A DNA stretch of 63,561 nt from Anaerolineae bacterium (GTDB taxonomy: Bacteria; Chloroflexota; Anaerolineae; Aggregatilineales; Phototrophicaceae): positions 1 to 63,561 of the forward strand of contig JAJEGA010000047.1 of NCBI GenBank assembly GCA_022820125.1. The letters run 5' to 3'. Positions 16,860 through 25,386 of this stretch are shown piece after piece. Position 1 is the first letter of the stretch. Each line of letters starts with the position of its first letter. The notes under the pieces were generated by a model. The model saw only the letters and a list, made by a program, of their open reading frames with translations. It did not search any database and was not told the origin of the DNA. The translations under genes were made by a program, and so were the position numbers.

Positions 16860-18182
16860 ATGCAAGCACAGCGCCTGCTCGAGAACTTACAAGCCCAGCA
16901 AAACAGAGAGCTGGACACCTTCTTTGGCTGCCCTCGTTTGATAGACGACGCTCGTTCCGCGTCTCCCTTTGCGGCTGTAAAGCGGGTTGCTATTCTGACC
17001 GAATCGTTTTTGCCAAAAGTCGACGGCGTGGTCAAAACGGCTTATCTCACGGTGCGCTATTTGCAAGAGACGGGGCGCGAGGTTTTGGTGTTTGCCCCCG
17101 ATATCGCCATCGACCAGGTCGGCGACTCGCAGGTTATCCCGCTGCCGTCGATAAGCGTGCCTCAAGCGCCGGAGACGCGCATGGCGCTGCCTAATCCGGT
17201 GGTCGCCCGGCGCATCGAGGACTTCGATCCGGATCTAATTCACCTATTCAGCCCGGCGGCGATGGCGGTGAACGGCATGGCGGTTGGCCGTCATTTGAAT
17301 CTGCCGGTGATCGCAAACTATCAGACGGACCTGCCCGGGTACACCGAACATTATGGCTTTCCCTTGCTCTCGGGTCCGGTCAATCGCTGGCTGCGTTATA
17401 TCCACAATGGCTGTCATTTGACGCTGGCGCCGACGCGAACCATCATTCGGCAGCTGCGCGCCGTGGGTTACCGCCGCGTTCGTCACTGGGGGCGCGGCGT
17501 CAATACCGAGCGCTTCAATCCACGGCACGCGCGGCCGGAGATGCGCCGCCGGCTGCTTAATGGTCGCGATCCCGATTCACTGCTTTGCATTTTTGTCGGG
17601 CGGCTGGCGCAGGAAAAACGCGTGGACCTGCTGCGAGATGTGGCTCAGACGCCCGGCGTCGCGCTGACGATTATCGGCGATGGCGCCCTGCGGGAAGAAC
17701 TTGAAACCGTTTACGCCGGCACCGATGCCTATTTCACCGGTTATTTGATCGGCGATGAGTTGGCGCAAGCCTATGCCAGCGCCGATGTCTTTGCCTTCCC
17801 GGGCGAGAATGAGACCTTTGGCCAGGTCATTCAAGAAGCGATGGCTTCGGGTCTGCCATCGGTGGTGGTGAAAGCGGGCGGCGCGCCCGAAGTCATCGAG
17901 GATGGCGTTAGCGGGATCGCGGTGACGCCGAGCCGGGCTGCCTTCGCCGCCGAAGTCCGGATGCTGCGCGATCAACGAAGGGTGAGGGAAGCGATGAGCC
18001 TCCAAGCGCGAAAGATGGCGGAGCAGCGTCCCTGGTCGGCTCTGATGGCGCAGTTGGAAGGCTACTACGAGGAGGCTTATACGATGAATCGGCGCTTCGC
18101 GCGCTTGTTCGGTTTCACCCGCTATCATATGCCCTTGTCTATCCCGGCGCAGTTGGTTCGCCGTCCCAAGATTCTCTCTTGA
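16860..18182 (+). CDS. GT4 family glycosyltransferase (mannosyl/sulfoquinovosyl-type)
   Basis: A GT-B glycosyltransferase of about 440 residues. The N-terminal domain has AILTESFLPKVDGVVKT. The C-terminal domain has CIFVGRLAQEKRVDLL and the GT4 motif ENETFGQVIQEAMASG with its two spaced glutamates. This pattern is typical of GDP-mannose-dependent alpha-mannosyltransferases (MgtA/PimB-like) and SqdX-type enzymes that build glycolipids at the membrane. The ATG at 16860 lies just behind AAGGTGG; GTG 16854 is an alternative. About 40 residues precede the usual family start, so a later start is possible. It ends 40 bases before methylglyoxal synthase. Confidence 0.85.
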   Translation: MQAQRLLENLQAQQNRELDTFFGCPRLIDDARSASPFAAVKRVAILTESFLPKVDGVVKTAYLTVRYLQETGREVLVFAPDIAIDQVGDSQVIPLPSISVPQAPETRMALPNPVVARRIEDFDPDLIHLFSPAAMAVNGMAVGRHLNLPVIANYQTDLPGYTEHYGFPLLSGPVNRWLRYIHNGCHLTLAPTRTIIRQLRAVGYRRVRHWGRGVNTERFNPRHARPEMRRRLLNGRDPDSLLCIFVGRLAQEKRVDLLRDVAQTPGVALTIIGDGALREELETVYAGTDAYFTGYLIGDELAQAYASADVFAFPGENETFGQVIQEAMASGLPSVVVKAGGAPEVIEDGVSGIAVTPSRAAFAAEVRMLRDQRRVREAMSLQARKMAEQRPWSALMAQLEGYYEEAYTMNRRFARLFGFTRYHMPLSIPAQLVRRPKILS

Positions 18183-18222
18183 TTGCCTTGGACCGTTGCT
18201 CGCTGTACGAGACTGCCGCTCC

Positions 18223-18600
18223 ATGACGCAGCCGCCGAAACGCAAAACGCTCGCTCTAATCTCCCACGATGGCAAAAAAGCCGACATGGTCGCCTTTGTG
18301 ATGGATCACAGAGAGCGGCTGCGCGAATTTGATTTGGTTGCGACTCATACAACGGGCGCCTTAATACGAGAAAAGACCGGTCTGGACGCCCACTGCATGC
18401 TCTCAGGTCCCTATGGCGGCGATGCGCAGATTGCGTCTCTAGTGGCGGAAGGCAGTGTGAACGCGGTCTTCTTCTTTCTCGATCCGCTGGGCAAACATCC
18501 GCATGATCCGGACATACAGGGGCTGCTGCGAATCTGCAATGTGCACAATGTGCCCCTGGCCACCAATATCGCGACTGCCGTGCTGCTCATCAATGCCTGA
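18223..18600 (+). CDS. mgsA: Methylglyoxal synthase
   Basis: It converts dihydroxyacetone phosphate to methylglyoxal and phosphate, an overflow by-pass of lower glycolysis. The 125-residue sequence from ATG 18223 shows the conserved order ALISHDGKK, ATHTTG, SGPYGGDAQI, the catalytic-Asp segment FFLDPLGKHPHDPDI, and NVHNVPLATN. Length is close to the usual family size once the nine-residue TTG extension at 18196 is left out. It follows the glycosyltransferase on the same strand. Confidence 0.95.
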   Translation: MTQPPKRKTLALISHDGKKADMVAFVMDHRERLREFDLVATHTTGALIREKTGLDAHCMLSGPYGGDAQIASLVAEGSVNAVFFFLDPLGKHPHDPDIQGLLRICNVHNVPLATNIATAVLLINA

Positions 18601-18743
18601 GTCTGCGCCGATCTTACGCGATTCTTGCTTAATCGGCGGACTGTCCTGCGGCATAATCGAGCGCGCGGAGCGAGCGCCCCTGATGGCTGCCGGCAGCGCT
18701 GGGGCTCGAGCTCCGATTTTCAAAGACGAAACGAGGCTGAAGC

Positions 18744-19361
18744 GTGCCGGAAATTGATCCCGTCATTCTTGAATGGGTGACATTGGCGAAAGCGGGCGAC
18801 TCAGACGCCTTTGCCGAGCTGCTCTACCTGTTTCAGGATCCGGTCTACAACTTGTGTTATCGCATGTTGGGCGAAGGCGGCGAGGCCGAAGACGCGGCGC
18901 AAGAGACTTTCCTGCGCGTATACAAGAACTTGCATCGCTACGATATGACCCGTCCCTTCAAGACCTGGTTGCTGTCCATCGCTTCCAATCATTGCATTGA
19001 CCGGCTGCGGAAGCGCAGGATGCAGTTTGTTTCGCTTGACGACGAACCGACGGCGGCCGCCCTGGCGTTGCGCAGCAAAGATCCTACGCCGGAGCAGGCG
19101 GCAGTCGCTGGCGAACTTAGCGGATTCATCCAGAACCTTCTGCTTCAGCTCGACGAGCACTACCGGCTTGCTGTCGTTTATCGGTATTGGTTTCAGTATT
19201 CCTATGCCGAGATCGCCGAACTCATGGATACAACCGAAAGCGCGATCAAGAGCCGGCTGCATCGCGCGCGCAAAAAACTGGCGGAGCTGATGGAAACGGC
19301 AAAGCACATAGACATTGAAGGCGACGACCGCCTCGCGGACCCCCTACCGAAAGGAAGTTGA
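18744..19361 (+). CDS. ECF-type RNA polymerase sigma factor
   Basis: A 205-residue group-4 sigma factor. Region 2 contains DAAQETFLRVYKNLHRYD and the -10 recognition helix. Region 4 contains the helix-turn-helix YAEIAELMDTTESAIKSRLHRARKKL. Regions 1 and 3 are absent, as in ECF factors. It starts at GTG 18744. Its stop is one base before the next ATG, and that gene's ribosome-binding site AAGGAAG lies inside its last codons, so the two are translationally coupled, as is usual for a sigma and regulator pair. Target genes cannot be predicted here. Confidence 0.93.
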   Translation: MPEIDPVILEWVTLAKAGDSDAFAELLYLFQDPVYNLCYRMLGEGGEAEDAAQETFLRVYKNLHRYDMTRPFKTWLLSIASNHCIDRLRKRRMQFVSLDDEPTAAALALRSKDPTPEQAAVAGELSGFIQNLLLQLDEHYRLAVVYRYWFQYSYAEIAELMDTTESAIKSRLHRARKKLAELMETAKHIDIEGDDRLADPLPKGS

Positions 19362-19362
19362 G

Positions 19363-19923
19363 ATGCCCCACGAGCGAGACCCGCAGCAGCAGTTGATGCA
19401 AGACGCGATTGATGGGCAGCTTTCCGAGGAGATGGCAAGCAGACTGGTCGATTTGTTAGGCAGCGACCACTCGGCCGCGCGCGAGTATGATCGCCTGCGG
19501 CGGGTGGACAGCCTGCTCAAGCGGGCGCCGCAGCAGCGCGCGCCGGCGCGTTTGGCGGCTACCATAATGGCGCGCCTGGCGCAGCAGGTCCAAGAAGAGA
19601 CTGCTTTGGCTGAACTGCCGCCGGAAACGCAGCGGGTGATAATGCTGTGTTTGTCCGCCTCAATGATGGCGATGATGCCCATGATGGAAGCGGCCTCCTG
19701 GCTGGTGTTGAACGCGCAGCGAGATCCCAAGCTCTTGAGCAACGTCATGATTGAGACCATCGGCTGGATGAAGCTGGTTACCGACGCCCTGATACAATTG
19801 TTGGAAGATGCGGAGAATCGCGCGCGCAGCGAGCCTGAAATCGCGACGGCGACCCTGGCGCTTACACCCTATTTGCTGCGCTCGGTGCTTGATTATCTTG
19901 ACGAATTGCCGCAGAAGGCATAG
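19363..19923 (+). CDS. Probable anti-sigma-like regulator coupled to the ECF sigma factor
   Basis: A 186-residue protein starting at ATG 19363, behind AAGGAAG. The first 65 residues (MQDAIDGQLSEEMASRLVDLL...YDRLRRVDSLL) resemble the helical N-terminal domain of zinc-finger-type anti-sigma factors, but I see no HxxxCxxC motif. A mildly hydrophobic Met-rich segment (about 99-120, SASMMAMMPMMEAASWLVL) replaces a clear transmembrane helix, and a second helical region follows. Gene order, coupling and N-terminus argue for an anti-sigma role, possibly with a different sensing domain. Confidence 0.65.
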   Translation: MPHERDPQQQLMQDAIDGQLSEEMASRLVDLLGSDHSAAREYDRLRRVDSLLKRAPQQRAPARLAATIMARLAQQVQEETALAELPPETQRVIMLCLSASMMAMMPMMEAASWLVLNAQRDPKLLSNVMIETIGWMKLVTDALIQLLEDAENRARSEPEIATATLALTPYLLRSVLDYLDELPQKA

Positions 19924-19975
19924 CGCCTGGGCTGGCGATCTTAAAAATTGCGATTGAAGGCAGGGCGCGCGGAAT

Positions 19976-20003
19976 CAAAAAGAGATGCTGACCGGCAGCA
20001 TCC
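19976..20003 (-). terminator. Rho-independent terminator of greA
   Basis: Read on the minus strand, a 7-bp stem GATGCTG/CAGCATC with a 5-base loop (stem arms 19984-19990 and 19996-20002 on the plus strand) is followed by TCTTTTTG. It lies 29 bases beyond the greA stop codon. Confidence 0.85.
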
Positions 20004-20031
20004 CTTTGACTTTCGCGCCGCTGGTTGATCC

Positions 20032-20520
20032 TCAGTCATCGCCGTCTGGAATCATTTCAATCTTGCGCACCTTATAGGTGACCAGCCCGTCAGGCACTTC
20101 GACCTTGACGCGGGCGCCCACCTTCTGGCTCAGGAGCGCCTTGCCCACCGGCGAATCAAGCGAAACGCCGCGCCGTCCGTGGGTGATCTCTTCGTGATCC
20201 AGCAAATCCAGCGTAAATTCTTCCTTCTCCGCGGTGTCGTAGACGGTCACGCGATTTCCAGCGGTGACTGTGTTTGGGTCTTCGTCGGCATCAATTATCT
20301 CGGCGCGCGCCAGCACGTTCTGCAAGTGGGACACGCGCTCGTCAAGCCGTTCCTTCGAGACCATCGCATCAAAGAAAACCGCCTCTTCGCCTTGGTCGTC
20401 TTCGCGCGCTTCGGCAAGCATTTCGGCGACCTTCGAGTTTTCTTCACTGGTTAATATGTTGAGCTCGCGCTGCAGCTTATGATAGCCTTGCCGCGTCAAT
20501 TGAATGCGTCGTTCTGCCAT
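20032..20520 (-). CDS. greA: Transcription elongation factor GreA
   Basis: A protein of about 162 residues. The N-terminal coiled coil (LTRQGYHKLQRELNIL ... EAREDDQGEEAVFFDAM) has acidic residues at its tip. The C-terminal FKBP-like domain contains GVSLDSPVGKALLSQKVG. GreA enters the RNA polymerase secondary channel and stimulates cleavage of backtracked RNA. The start is ATG 20520 with AAGGAAC just upstream; the nine extra residues of the open frame are not used. The tip reads EDDQGEEAVFF, slightly off the usual E-N-(A/S)-EY pattern, so it could be a GreA-like paralogue. Confidence 0.9.
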   Translation of the reverse strand: MAERRIQLTRQGYHKLQRELNILTSEENSKVAEMLAEAREDDQGEEAVFFDAMVSKERLDERVSHLQNVLARAEIIDADEDPNTVTAGNRVTVYDTAEKEEFTLDLLDHEEITHGRRGVSLDSPVGKALLSQKVGARVKVEVPDGLVTYKVRKIEMIPDGDD

Positions 20521-20678
20521 GTCAAGTTCCTTTCGTGTTGCAATCACCTACTTATACGGTGACCAGTGCTATTGGTCTTACGCCGCGCGATTTCTGACGG
20601 TATGCGCTTCCATTAGATGAAACGCCCTGCCCACCGGACAGGACGCATCGCCACCACACTGTGATCAAAAGTACAGGT

Positions 20679-20707
20679 ATTCTATAAGAAAATCATAAGT
20701 TTGGCAA
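20679..20707 (-). promoter_or_regulatory. Promoter for greA
   Basis: On the minus strand, TTGCCA (20702-20707) and TAGAAT (20679-20684) are separated by exactly 17 bases. This gives a leader of about 150 bases to the greA ATG. Confidence 0.65.
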
Positions 20708-20722
20708 ATTGGGCGCTGGCGT

Positions 20723-21706
20723 TTATTGCTTCCCCCCGTAGATTTCCGGATTAACACAGGTAGGCAGCCGCTCGCCGCGCAGTCCGGCGATCACATTATC
20801 CACTGCCATCTCCGCCATCTTGGCGCGCGTGGCCACGCTGGCGCTGGCGATATGCGGCACGATCAGGCAATTGTCCAAGGTCAGCAGCGGGTCGTCCAGC
20901 GCAATCGGTTCCGGGTCGGTGACGTCAAGCCCGGCTGCGAGGATTTCGCCATCCCGCAGGGCGGCGTACAGCGCCTGGGGATCGAGCACGCTGCCGCGGG
21001 CGGTGTTGATCAAAATCGCCGTCGATTTCATCAGCCCCAATTCGCGATCGCTGATCATATGATGCGTTTCGTCCGTCAGAGGCACGTGCATGCTGACGAA
21101 GTCGCTCTGCGCCAGCAAGTCGTCCAGGTTGACCTTCTCGCCGCCAAGCTGTTGGATTTCTTCTTCGGTTTCCAAGCTGTTAACCAGCAGGCGCATGTTG
21201 AAGCCCGAGGCGCGCCGGGCGACGGCGGCGCCGATCCGCCCGCTGCCGATGATGCCCAAGGTGGCGCCAAACACGTCTTGCCCTGCCAGAACCGTAGGAT
21301 GCCAGGTGCGCCATTTGCCATCCTGCACGTATTGCCGCGCTTCCGCTATGCGGCGGGCGACCGCCATTAACAGGGCAAAGGCGAAATCGGCAGTGGTTTC
21401 CGTCAGGACGCCGGGCGTATTGCCGACCGGGATGCCACGCTGGCTGGCGGCGGCGATGTCGATATTGTCGAAGCCGACCGCCATGTTGCTGATGACTTTG
21501 AGCTTAGGACCGGCGTCCATAAGCTGCGGATCAATGCGGTCGGTCAGCAGGCATAGCAGGCCCGCAAGGTCACTCATTTTCTCGAGGATGATTTCATAGT
21601 CGGGCGGCAGGAAATCATCCCATACCTCCAGCTCGCAGAATTGGCTAAGCCGTTCGAGGGTCGTCCCCGGCATTTGACGGGTGGCGAATACCTTGTCTCC
21701 GCTCAT
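20723..21706 (-). CDS. D-isomer-specific 2-hydroxyacid dehydrogenase (glyoxylate/hydroxypyruvate reductase type)
   Basis: A 327-residue NAD(P)H-dependent oxidoreductase. Markers are [12 protein letters not shown], the Rossmann motif [16 protein letters not shown], the catalytic Arg in [10 protein letters not shown], the Glu in [14 protein letters not shown] and the His in [14 protein letters not shown]. Best family matches by eye are GyaR/GhrB glyoxylate or hydroxypyruvate reductases, which reduce 2-oxoacids to D-2-hydroxyacids. The start is ATG 21706 with GGGAGC upstream. It lies upstream of greA on the same strand. Confidence 0.9.
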   Translation of the reverse strand: MSGDKVFATRQMPGTTLERLSQFCELEVWDDFLPPDYEIILEKMSDLAGLLCLLTDRIDPQLMDAGPKLKVISNMAVGFDNIDIAAASQRGIPVGNTPGVLTETTADFAFALLMAVARRIAEARQYVQDGKWRTWHPTVLAGQDVFGATLGIIGSGRIGAAVARRASGFNMRLLVNSLETEEEIQQLGGEKVNLDDLLAQSDFVSMHVPLTDETHHMISDRELGLMKSTAILINTARGSVLDPQALYAALRDGEILAAGLDVTDPEPIALDDPLLTLDNCLIVPHIASASVATRAKMAEMAVDNVIAGLRGERLPTCVNPEIYGGKQ

Positions 21707-21843
21707 GTTTGCGCTCCCGTTGAAGTACACCGCGCGCGATTATAACGCAGATTCACGCGCGCAGAAACGGGCAGCGGCGCGCCTGACGCGAGTTGCTGGA
21801 AACAGACGCCTGGCGCGGATGGCTAAAGCGCGCCGCTGGCGAA

Positions 21844-22725
21844 TCAGGGGACGGTGTCGAGCGATACTTTGAGCAGGGTACCGCGGCGCGGCACGCTATT
21901 GATGGCGATTTTGCCGCCGCTACATTCGATAAACGCTTTGGCGAGGTGCAAGCCCAAGCCCAAGCCTGGGTTGCCCGCGCCCGATTGCCAAAATGGAAGA
22001 AAAGCTGTCTCTTTGTCAGGGAGCCGGAAGCCCTTGCCACGATCGAGGATTTTGAAGTCGACGCGGTAGCCGAAGTCCTGGGTAATGATGCTTACGGTGT
22101 TGACGCCGCTGTGCCGCCGGACGTTCTGCGCCAGCTCGGCAAAGGCATGGGTCAGCAGCGTTTCGTCGCCGATGACCAGAAAGCGCGGCGGCGGCTCTTC
22201 CAGCTTCATGTTCTCGAGGATGGATTTCATGCGCTGCATCAGCACCGCGCCATCAAACTCATCGCTCGCCGGTTCAAGCATATTGTGCTGCAGCAGCGAG
22301 TAATGCCAGATGTTGGTCATCATTTGCTCGATGGACCGCACGGTATCAATTGCGTAATCGACGATGTCACGCTGTTCGTCATTCAAAGCGCCATCGAAGC
22401 CGGCGGCGAGATTGCCCAGCGTCAGCTTGACCGGATCGTTGAGCGCGTTGAAACGCTCACGGACAGCCGGTCGGGTCGCAGTGTGTTCTATGCCCAGCGA
22501 TGTAATGACGTCCATGACCAAGGTATGCAAGCCCCAGCAATAGGCGTGAATCCGCTTGAAGCACTCGCGCTGATCGCCGGATGTCGCGCCGAACTCACCG
22601 CGCATCATGGATTCCATAAGCGAAATGATATCGCTGACCGGGTCAAGGAGCTTGCTATAAGTAATGTTCGGCACGCGAGACCACTCTGAAACTAAGCTAA
22701 ATATCAGTATAGCAGAAGAATGCAA
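21844..22725 (-). CDS. Histidine-kinase-like ATPase lacking a phospho-acceptor His
   Basis: A 293-residue soluble protein with a C-terminal HATPase_c domain: N box HAFAELAQNVRRH (193-205), G1 box DRGKGF and G2 box GLGLGLHLAKAF. The N-terminal half holds two similar helical segments, about 23-72 and 91-141. Each begins with LxDPV and contains GxxxxxxDQR-type residues, as in DHp/HisKA helices, but neither has the H-box His. It may be a pseudokinase, a regulator of another kinase, or a protein-phosphatase-like partner. The start is uncertain: ATG 22725 or GTG 22674. Confidence 0.65.
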   Translation of the reverse strand: MHSSAILIFSLVSEWSRVPNITYSKLLDPVSDIISLMESMMRGEFGATSGDQRECFKRIHAYCWGLHTLVMDVITSLGIEHTATRPAVRERFNALNDPVKLTLGNLAAGFDGALNDEQRDIVDYAIDTVRSIEQMMTNIWHYSLLQHNMLEPASDEFDGAVLMQRMKSILENMKLEEPPPRFLVIGDETLLTHAFAELAQNVRRHSGVNTVSIITQDFGYRVDFKILDRGKGFRLPDKETAFLPFWQSGAGNPGLGLGLHLAKAFIECSGGKIAINSVPRRGTLLKVSLDTVP

Positions 22726-23133
22726 ACAGCCGCATTAACGGGAGATTTGGGGTAGTGTATCGAAGTCGGTTGAAATTCACGTCAAGCGTAATATTCTTTC
22801 AACGTCGACATCATCCTTTAGCGAAAATTGTAGGGGCGATTCTGTGAATCGCCCGCCTGAGATTATCAAGTGGGCGAGCCAAGGCTCGCCCCTACAGATG
22901 CTTGAATGATGATGTTTTCTATATTCAACCGAAATAGATACACTTCCAGATTTGGAGCGGTTCTCGCTGCAGGGGCGAGCTGAAGCTGGCATATTCGATT
23001 GCCACGAGGCTGCTGACGCGGCGGCTGTTCCCCAACAAGCCGGGAAGCGGTTGGCGGCGCGCCAACTGCTCCCCGGAGTGAATGGTTCTATCGGCGCAAA
23101 TCGAACGAATGCGCCAGCGACATCAAGGCTAAG
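22726..23133. other. Intergenic region carrying a long repeat copy
   Basis: The central part is occupied by the 141-bp repeat at 22804-22944. No gene was found in the flanks. No hairpin with a T run is visible downstream of rplL. Confidence 0.5.
22804..22944. repeat. 141-bp repeat with double hairpin, inverted twin of the window end
   Basis: The segment from GTCGACATCATCC to GATACACT is present in reverse orientation at 63421-63561 with about four mismatches. Its core contains two hairpins, 22834-22842/22846-22854 (GGGCGATTC) and 22872-22880/22883-22891 (GGGCGAGCC), of the same family as copies 1, 2 and 4. Confidence 0.92.
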
Positions 23134-23520
23134 CTAATTGAGTTCGACGACCGCGCCGGCTTCTTCCAGTTTGGATTTGCCGTCTTCAGCCAGGTCTTTG
23201 CTGACTTCTTCCAGAACGGTGGCTGGCGCCGATTCGACCAGTTCTTTGGCTTCTTTCAAGCCGAGCGGCGTGATGCCGCGGATCGCCTTGATGACGTTGA
23301 TCTTTTTGGGACCGATCTCCTTGAGAACCAGATCAAACTCGGTCTTTTCTTCTTCCGGCTCGGCTTCCGCGACAGCGCCAGCGCCGGGCGCCATCATCAT
23401 CATGCCGCCGCCAGCAGCCGCTTCGACGCCCCAGGCATCTTCCAGCTTCTTCTTCAGATCAGCCGCTTCGAGAATGGTCAAAGCGCTGAGATCTTCTACC
23501 AGCTTGTCCAGGTCTGCCAT
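23134..23520 (-). CDS. rplL: 50S ribosomal protein L7/L12
   Basis: A 128-residue stalk protein that recruits translation factors to the ribosome. Features are the N-terminal dimerisation helices ([25 protein letters not shown]), an Ala/Met/Gly/Glu hinge, and the C-terminal domain [24 protein letters not shown]...[13 protein letters not shown]. It is downstream of rplJ by 85 bases on the same strand, the universal operon order. Confidence 0.98.
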   Translation of the reverse strand: MADLDKLVEDLSALTILEAADLKKKLEDAWGVEAAAGGGMMMMAPGAGAVAEAEPEEEKTEFDLVLKEIGPKKINVIKAIRGITPLGLKEAKELVESAPATVLEEVSKDLAEDGKSKLEEAGAVVELN

Positions 23521-23605
23521 TGTTTGTCCCTTTCTTTAGGCGCTATTCAGCTTGGTTTGAATTGACTTGTCATCGGCATGCCGCTTGTTTGCGCGCCGCT
23601 TTGGC

Positions 23606-24157
23606 TCACGCGCTGGCGGCAAGATCTTCTTCCTGCTTGTCCAGATAAGCCTGGAGGACGTTGACGACGCCGCCGGTCGCCTGATGCAGCGCGTTGACCA
23701 GGTCTTGCGCCGGCGATATCACCAGGCCCGCCAGCTGCGCGCGTAATTCGTCCAGCGTCGGCAGCTTGGATATGTCGTCGATCTGTTGCGCGTCCAGCAG
23801 GTCGCCCATCATGACCCCGCCGGTCACCTGCATCCTCTCGTCGAATTCCTGTTCCTCGATATGCTTCAGCAAGGCTTTGGATACGCCCGGCATATTGTCG
23901 CGCCCGAAGATGATCGCGATGGGCCCGACCAGCAAATCATCAGGCACGATCCAATTGGCAGTCTCCAGGGCTTTTCGCATCAGCGTGTTCTTGGCCACGA
24001 TGTATTGACCATTCTGCTCGCGGATGCTATTCCGCAGCCCTTGCACCTGGGATACGCTTAAGCCTTGCGTCTTAACGATGATGAAGCCATCGCAATCGTT
24101 CAGCGTATCGACATAACTGGCGACAAGCTCTTGTTTCCGTTCTCTTGATATCGGCAA
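23606..24157 (-). CDS. rplJ: 50S ribosomal protein L10
   Basis: A 183-residue protein that anchors L7/L12 dimers at the stalk base and represses its own operon by binding the leader RNA. The family start (M)PISRERKQELVASY coincides with a TTG codon at 24157, preceded by AAGGAG at ideal spacing. The longer open frame to 24223 overlaps the attenuator and is unlikely to be used. The body has NTLMRKAL, and the C-terminal helix VLQAYLDKQEE would bind L7/L12. Confidence 0.96.
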   Translation of the reverse strand: MPISRERKQELVASYVDTLNDCDGFIIVKTQGLSVSQVQGLRNSIREQNGQYIVAKNTLMRKALETANWIVPDDLLVGPIAIIFGRDNMPGVSKALLKHIEEQEFDERMQVTGGVMMGDLLDAQQIDDISKLPTLDELRAQLAGLVISPAQDLVNALHQATGGVVNVLQAYLDKQEEDLAASA

Positions 24158-24214
24158 TTGGCGCTCCTTTCCTCTTCGGCCTCGGTTGCGCTTGGCGCGG
24201 GAATCCATTACCGG

Positions 24215-24250
24215 CCAAAACAAATAAGCGACCCGTCAATTGAGGTCGCT
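24215..24250 (-). terminator. Attenuator in the rplJ leader
   Basis: On the minus strand, AGCGACC (24244-24250) pairs with GGTCGCT (24227-24233) across a 10-base loop. TATTTGTTTTGG follows. It sits between promoter and rplJ, so it probably ends transcription early when L10 is in excess. Confidence 0.8.
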
Positions 24251-24366
24251 AAGCAGGACTATCATACGCTTTCGCGCGGCAGCCCTGGCGCGTCCCTCGG
24301 CAGGAAATTAAGGGCGGCAGCCCACCTGCTGTCTGCGGATGACGGCGCTATGCAGTTGTTAGCCGA
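24251..24366 (-). ncRNA. Ribosomal protein L10 leader RNA
   Basis: The minus-strand transcript contains AGACAGCAGGTGGG and TTAATTTCCTGCCGAGG, the conserved kink-turn-flanking pieces of L10 leaders, followed by CCTGCTTAGCG leading into the attenuator. L10(L12)4 binds this structure to repress the rplJL operon. Position right behind the promoter supports the call. I recognised it from consensus pieces, not from a covariance model. Confidence 0.8.
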
Positions 24367-24372
24367 GCCGGC

Positions 24373-24400
24373 ATTATAGACGAGACCGTCATTTGTTCAA
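24373..24400 (-). promoter_or_regulatory. Promoter of the rplJ-rplL operon
   Basis: On the minus strand, TTGAAC (24395-24400) is followed by a 16-base spacer and a perfect TATAAT (24373-24378). The transcript would begin near 24366, at the 5' side of the L10 leader. Confidence 0.85.
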
Positions 24401-24480
24401 GGCTGAAACCAGCGAATTGACGAACAAAGGCGCTTGGGCTACAAATGGACGGACTGGATGACAGCCGGGGAAAAACAAAT

Positions 24481-25365
24481 ATGGAATTAGATCGCGACGC
24501 GTTACAGAAGAAAGTGCATGAGCTATATGCCCGAGAACATGCGGATCTGGGCGAGCGCGGCACATTGGAGCGGCTTGAACGGGGCAGAGACTGGGATCTG
24601 GCGCGTACGCTGGGCGCGGGCGGCGTCTTGGTTTTCCCCCATGCCGGCGTGCATGATTGCGGTTATCAGGTCGCGGCATGTGTGCATGCTGCGCTCGACA
24701 GCGGCGCGGATAAAGTGATAGCGCTCAGCGTGCTGCACGCCTTTACGCCGGCGATGGAATCGGCGCGCGTCGCGGTCGCGGCGGGTGAAGACCCGGCGGC
24801 CTTCGAGTTCTGGGGCATCCAGGGGCCGGGCATCGACGGGCGGCAAGAATGGCGCGGCGACCATGCGCTAATCAGTTGGCGTCACTTCTGGCGGGCGGAA
24901 CTCGAGCGGCGAGGCATCGCCGAGAAGGACGCGCCAACGGTATACGAGCGCTATCCCTACCTGGCAGGCGGGCGGCCGCAGGACCTGCCTGGCATTGATG
25001 AGCTGGCGCGGCTCGCGGAAGGCGCCGCCCTCGTGTCAACGGCTGATCCTTTCCATCATGGCATCGGCTACGGAGACGCGCCGGAACAGACTTTCAATCA
25101 CGATGATGCGGGCTTGGCGCATGCCAAAGCTGTCATTGAGGCGGGCATCCGCCTTCTGGAGCAAGGCGATTATTGGGCATACAACCAGCATTGCGTCGCG
25201 GCGAAAAGCGATGCGCGCGACAGCGGGCAGGTGTATCGTTATCTGCGCGGCCCAATGACCGGAGAAGTGCTGGATATCAGCACCACCGATTCTTCCGAAC
25301 TCTACGACCAGCCCAAGCCGACTTGGGTCGCCGGCGCCTTGATCGAGTGGACCTTGGATCGATAG
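24481..25365 (+). CDS. Memo-like / extradiol dioxygenase-fold protein
   Basis: A protein of about 294 residues. GGVLVFPHAGVHDCGYQVA resembles the PHAG(Y) metal-site motif of MEMO1/AmmeMemoRadiSam B proteins and class III dioxygenase B subunits. A later STADPFHHGIGYGD resembles their S-S-D-x-S-H-Y-G region. This supports a metal-binding hydrolase or dioxygenase-like fold, but no partner AmmeMemoRadiSam A or radical-SAM gene is nearby and overall similarity is limited, so the function is open. ATG 24481 follows a purine-rich GGGGAAAAA; ATG 24445 is an alternative. It is divergent from rplJ and convergent with the translin-like gene. Confidence 0.55.
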   Translation: MELDRDALQKKVHELYAREHADLGERGTLERLERGRDWDLARTLGAGGVLVFPHAGVHDCGYQVAACVHAALDSGADKVIALSVLHAFTPAMESARVAVAAGEDPAAFEFWGIQGPGIDGRQEWRGDHALISWRHFWRAELERRGIAEKDAPTVYERYPYLAGGRPQDLPGIDELARLAEGAALVSTADPFHHGIGYGDAPEQTFNHDDAGLAHAKAVIEAGIRLLEQGDYWAYNQHCVAAKSDARDSGQVYRYLRGPMTGEVLDISTTDSSELYDQPKPTWVAGALIEWTLDR

Positions 25366-25386
25366 GCGGGCGCTCGTTGTCCGCGC

